A stretch of 64,000 nt of DNA from Devosia pacifica (GTDB taxonomy: Bacteria; Pseudomonadota; Alphaproteobacteria; Rhizobiales; Devosiaceae): positions 1,126,051 through 1,190,050 of the forward strand of contig NZ_BMZE01000001.1 in assembly GCF_014652635.1 (NCBI RefSeq), in the 5' to 3' direction. Numbering within the stretch: the first letter of the stretch is position 1; each line of letters opens with the position of its first letter. The notes beneath the pieces are model-generated. The model ran no database searches. It was given only the letters and a program-made list of their open reading frames with translations, and was not told the DNA's origin. Position numbers and translations under genes: made by a program. Of the stretch, positions 61,771 through 64,000 are shown piece after piece.

Positions 61771-63300
61771 TCAAGCAATCCCCAGCCGCTCCAGCAGCGG
61801 CAGGCGCTTGCTCAAGAACACCTCCTGCCGCGCCGCAAGCTCTGCAGTGTTGGCCTCGGCAGTGTCGAGCGCCTTGCCGTCCTTCAGCAGCCGCTGGTTC
61901 TGTTGCGCCAGTATCGACCAGACCCAGGCCGGCGCATCGCTCCGCCCCTCCTGATGCGCCACAAGAAACAGCTGACCAAACCGGTCGAGCGGCACCCCGC
62001 CCCCCGTTACCGGCGATGCCAGAAACTGTAGATCCTGCGTTTCCATCGCGCGCCAGCACACTGCCGTGTTGAACGCGCGCGTCTGCTCGGCCCGCGCCGC
62101 ATCTCCTTCTGCATCGAGGCAAGGCTGCACATGCCCGGCCCCCGTCAGCACCGTCAGCGCCTGCAACACGCTGGAAAAGCTCATGCCCGACAGTTCAGGC
62201 CGCTCCGTCAGCTGCTTTACCGTTGCCGGCCCCTCAGCCAGCGCATCGGCAATCGGATCATAAATGTGCTTTTGCAAGTCCGCTTCGCCGCGCGCCCCCA
62301 TCACCTTCTCAGGCACATCGGCCCGGGGCGTCGTCAACGCAAACCGTGTCGCCAGCCACTCGGCGCGTTGCGAGGCGGCGCTGTGCCCCACGCTGCCCTT
62401 GGCGAACACATCGCGGCGGAATTGCTGGTTCACCATGAAATCGCGCAGTGTCTGTTTGCGGGTCGGGTCGCTCTCCCCATCGAGAAACTTGCGCTGCTCA
62501 TTGGTCAGGTTCACCGGGTCGATCTGGTCCAGCAAATGCGCCGAACCGATGAACTGCAGCTTGGCCTCGCTCAGCTCCGCTGCCACATCGGCGAAATAGA
62601 ACGGCGTCCAGTGCTTGTTGAAATATTCATGCGCCAGATAATTGCGGTTCTCGCCCTTCAGTTTTTCAAACCGTTTGCCAATCACCGGGCTCTGCCCGAA
62701 ATAGGCAGGCTGCACCGCCTGCAACCGCTCGACAAAGCCGATCGCCGCATCGATCCGCTCGGTCAGTGTGCCGCCCGTCTGGTGCTCTTCATTGGCCAGC
62801 AGCCGCCGCAGCGGCTCTCCCGATGCCCAGCCCGGCAAGGCATTGTAGCTGATATAAACCAGCCCGCCCGGCTTCAGCCGCTGGCGGATAAATTCGACAA
62901 TGTGCTGCCGGTTCTCAGGGCTGATCCAGCTGTAAATCCCGTGCAGCGCAATGAAATCGAACTGCGCCGGCAGCGAAGGCTCCGCGCCGAGTTCGGCAAA
63001 GCTGTGGTCGAAAAACTGAATATTCGGCGTTCCCGCCTCCCGCGCCAGCCGCCGCGCCCCGGCGATCTGCCCGGGGTTGAAGTCCGTCGCGTAAAACGAA
63101 ATCCCTGGGTTTGCCGCCGCCAACAGGTTCGTAGAAAACCCCTGCCCGCACCCAAGCTCACAATAGGTCGGCCGGCCCTCGTCCGGCCCCCTCTGCCCCA
63201 CACACAGTTGCACCAGCCGCAAAAGCGCCGGCGTCAACTCGCGATAAAACCCATGCGTATAGGCAAGATCGGCCACATAGCCGGCAGTCCAGGTGCTCAT
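61771..63300 (-). CDS. SAM-dependent methyltransferase with methyltransferase regulatory domain
   Basis: The 509-residue protein has a class I methyltransferase domain (about residues 1-200) with SAM-binding motif CELGCGQGFS (about residues 47-56), post-I ATDFNPGQ and motif IV-like DFIALHGIYSW. Residues ~210-500 form a methyltransferase regulatory domain-like region. This combination is found in proteobacterial proteins of unknown substrate. The gene stands alone on the minus strand, downstream of the RTX-like gene terminator. Confidence 0.88.
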   Translation of the reverse strand: MSTWTAGYVADLAYTHGFYRELTPALLRLVQLCVGQRGPDEGRPTYCELGCGQGFSTNLLAAANPGISFYATDFNPGQIAGARRLAREAGTPNIQFFDHSFAELGAEPSLPAQFDFIALHGIYSWISPENRQHIVEFIRQRLKPGGLVYISYNALPGWASGEPLRRLLANEEHQTGGTLTERIDAAIGFVERLQAVQPAYFGQSPVIGKRFEKLKGENRNYLAHEYFNKHWTPFYFADVAAELSEAKLQFIGSAHLLDQIDPVNLTNEQRKFLDGESDPTRKQTLRDFMVNQQFRRDVFAKGSVGHSAASQRAEWLATRFALTTPRADVPEKVMGARGEADLQKHIYDPIADALAEGPATVKQLTERPELSGMSFSSVLQALTVLTGAGHVQPCLDAEGDAARAEQTRAFNTAVCWRAMETQDLQFLASPVTGGGVPLDRFGQLFLVAHQEGRSDAPAWVWSILAQQNQRLLKDGKALDTAEANTAELAARQEVFLSKRLPLLERLGIA

Positions 63301-63321
63301 CTGCGGTGCTCCAATTAATCA

Positions 63322-63357
63322 ATAAAAGAAGCCCCGCCGCGCTTGCGCGACGGGGCT
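63322..63357 (-). terminator. Rho-independent terminator of the RTX-like gene
   Basis: AGCCCCG-x-CGCGC and GCGCG-x-CGGGGCT (63330-63357) form a 12-bp stem with one internal mismatch and, on the minus strand, are followed by TTCTTTTATTG. It lies 22 bases behind the stop at 63380. Confidence 0.9.
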
Positions 63358-63379
63358 GCTTTGCACTCGGTAAATGAGC

Positions 63380-64000
63380 TTACGACTGGGTCACATCGCC
63401 AGTGCCGAGGACATAGCCGTCGACCATGCCAATAAGAGATACTTCTGTGTCAGCAATCGTAGTATCGCCACCATTGGCTACGCTGTAGACGTAGGAATCT
63501 TCGCCGTCGTTCAGCACGAAGACAAAGTCCTCGTTGGCCTCGACATCGAAGCCTTCATCAAGATAAGCCGCTACGTCGGCAAGATCGGTGAAATCAGCAA
63601 TGGTCTGGGTCCCACCAGTGGTGATCGAGTCTTCAGAAGCATCCAAAGTCACGACGACAGTAAATGTATCGGTAGGATCGTACTGAGCAGCCAACTGTGT
63701 GGTGACGGATTGTTCGCCACCCTTACCCGCTGCTAGCTCGATATCAACGACATCACCGGAGTTGAAGCCTGAGATTTCATTGTATCCTGCCACCGAGATC
63801 GAAACGGTGTTGTTGCCGTTGCCTGCCAGGTCGATCTCGTTCGAGCCAGCTTTGCCGTCAATGTCGTTATTGCCATCGCCACCACTCAGGGTGTCATTGC
63901 CGCCAGCACCAACGATGGTGTCATTGCCACTGCCGCCCATGATTTCGATAGCGCCGCCACCGTTGATGGTGACGCCTTCATTGCTGAAGTCACCTGTGAG
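63380..64000 (-). CDS. RTX-repeat (hemolysin-type calcium-binding) protein, 5' partial
   Basis: The frame is open to the window end; 206 C-terminal residues are visible. RTX-type nonapeptides (GGxGNDxxx) appear near the visible N-terminal part (MGGSGNDTIVGAGGNDTLSGGDGNND), followed by an acidic, Ser/Thr-rich C-terminal region of about 140 residues with few basic residues, as in type I secreted proteins with uncleaved C-terminal secretion signals. Calcium would fold the repeats outside the cell. The N-terminal activity, if any, is unseen, and no linked type I secretion genes are in the window. Confidence 0.82.
   Translation of the reverse strand, partial: LTGDFSNEGVTINGGGAIEIMGGSGNDTIVGAGGNDTLSGGDGNNDIDGKAGSNEIDLAGNGNNTVSISVAGYNEISGFNSGDVVDIELAAGKGGEQSVTTQLAAQYDPTDTFTVVVTLDASEDSITTGGTQTIADFTDLADVAAYLDEGFDVEANEDFVFVLNDGEDSYVYSVANGGDTTIADTEVSLIGMVDGYVLGTGDVTQS

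Overview
The window is about 62% G+C and gene-dense, with short intergenic gaps and many ATGA/TGATG overlaps. It carries a PhyR-NepR-EcfG general stress response locus, HWE-family histidine kinases, a YejABEF-type transporter and a TamA/TamB pair. Together these point to an alphaproteobacterium of the order Hyphomicrobiales (Rhizobiales), plausibly near Devosia; the genus is inference only. No rRNA, tRNA, insertion sequence, prophage or CRISPR array was seen.

Layout. 1-2960: the end of a circularly permuted ATP-grasp/Alpha-E protein and its transglutaminase partner. 3.0-12.1 kb: a stress island of small membrane or envelope proteins, two HWE kinases (one frameshifted at its 3' end), a diacylglycerol-kinase-like lipid kinase, a Crp/Fnr regulator, a degenerate receiver protein, ecfG, nepR, phyR, csbD and a response regulator. 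Six exact GGAAC-N16/17-CGTT promoters lie between 2978 and 11588. 12.2-14.4 kb: hexuronate catabolism (uxuA, a KdgF-like cupin). 14.5-20.4 kb: the yejBEF-yejA peptide/microcin-C-type ABC importer. 20.9-27.2 kb: tamA-tamB for outer-membrane protein and lipid transport. 27.5-36.6 kb: mixed metabolic and housekeeping genes (YdfG-like SDR, PcaD-like hydrolase, J-domain protein, M81 peptidase, ROK kinase, CutC, a SufR-like regulator divergent from sodB, flavin reductase, D,D-carboxypeptidase with SPOR domain). 37.0-41.1 kb: a SulP-UspA-DksA-like operon and an MFS transporter.

41.1-55.1 kb is an accessory carbohydrate island. It holds a family-5 oligosaccharide/oligopeptide ABC importer, a GH39 glycosidase, a GntR/FadR-type repressor with a Gfo/Idh/MocA oxidoreductase, and a four-gene operon (IlvD/Edd dehydratase, COG3618 lactonase-like hydrolase, DHDPS-family aldolase/dehydratase, SDR) that would suit non-phosphorylative oxidation of a sugar to a 2-keto-3-deoxy acid. 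A 13-bp palindrome (TTATTGACAATAA and variants) recurs in both divergent control regions and is a good candidate for the GntR operator. 55.2-59.7 kb: treZ-treY (trehalose from maltodextrin). 59.7-64.0 kb: a receiver-domain protein, a small charged protein, a Crp/Fnr regulator, a methyltransferase with a regulatory domain, and the C-terminal part of an RTX-repeat protein running off the window.

The most informative signals are the concentration of EcfG-type promoters in the first 12 kb, the shared palindrome uniting the carbohydrate island, and a one-base frameshift at the 3' end of the first HWE kinase.
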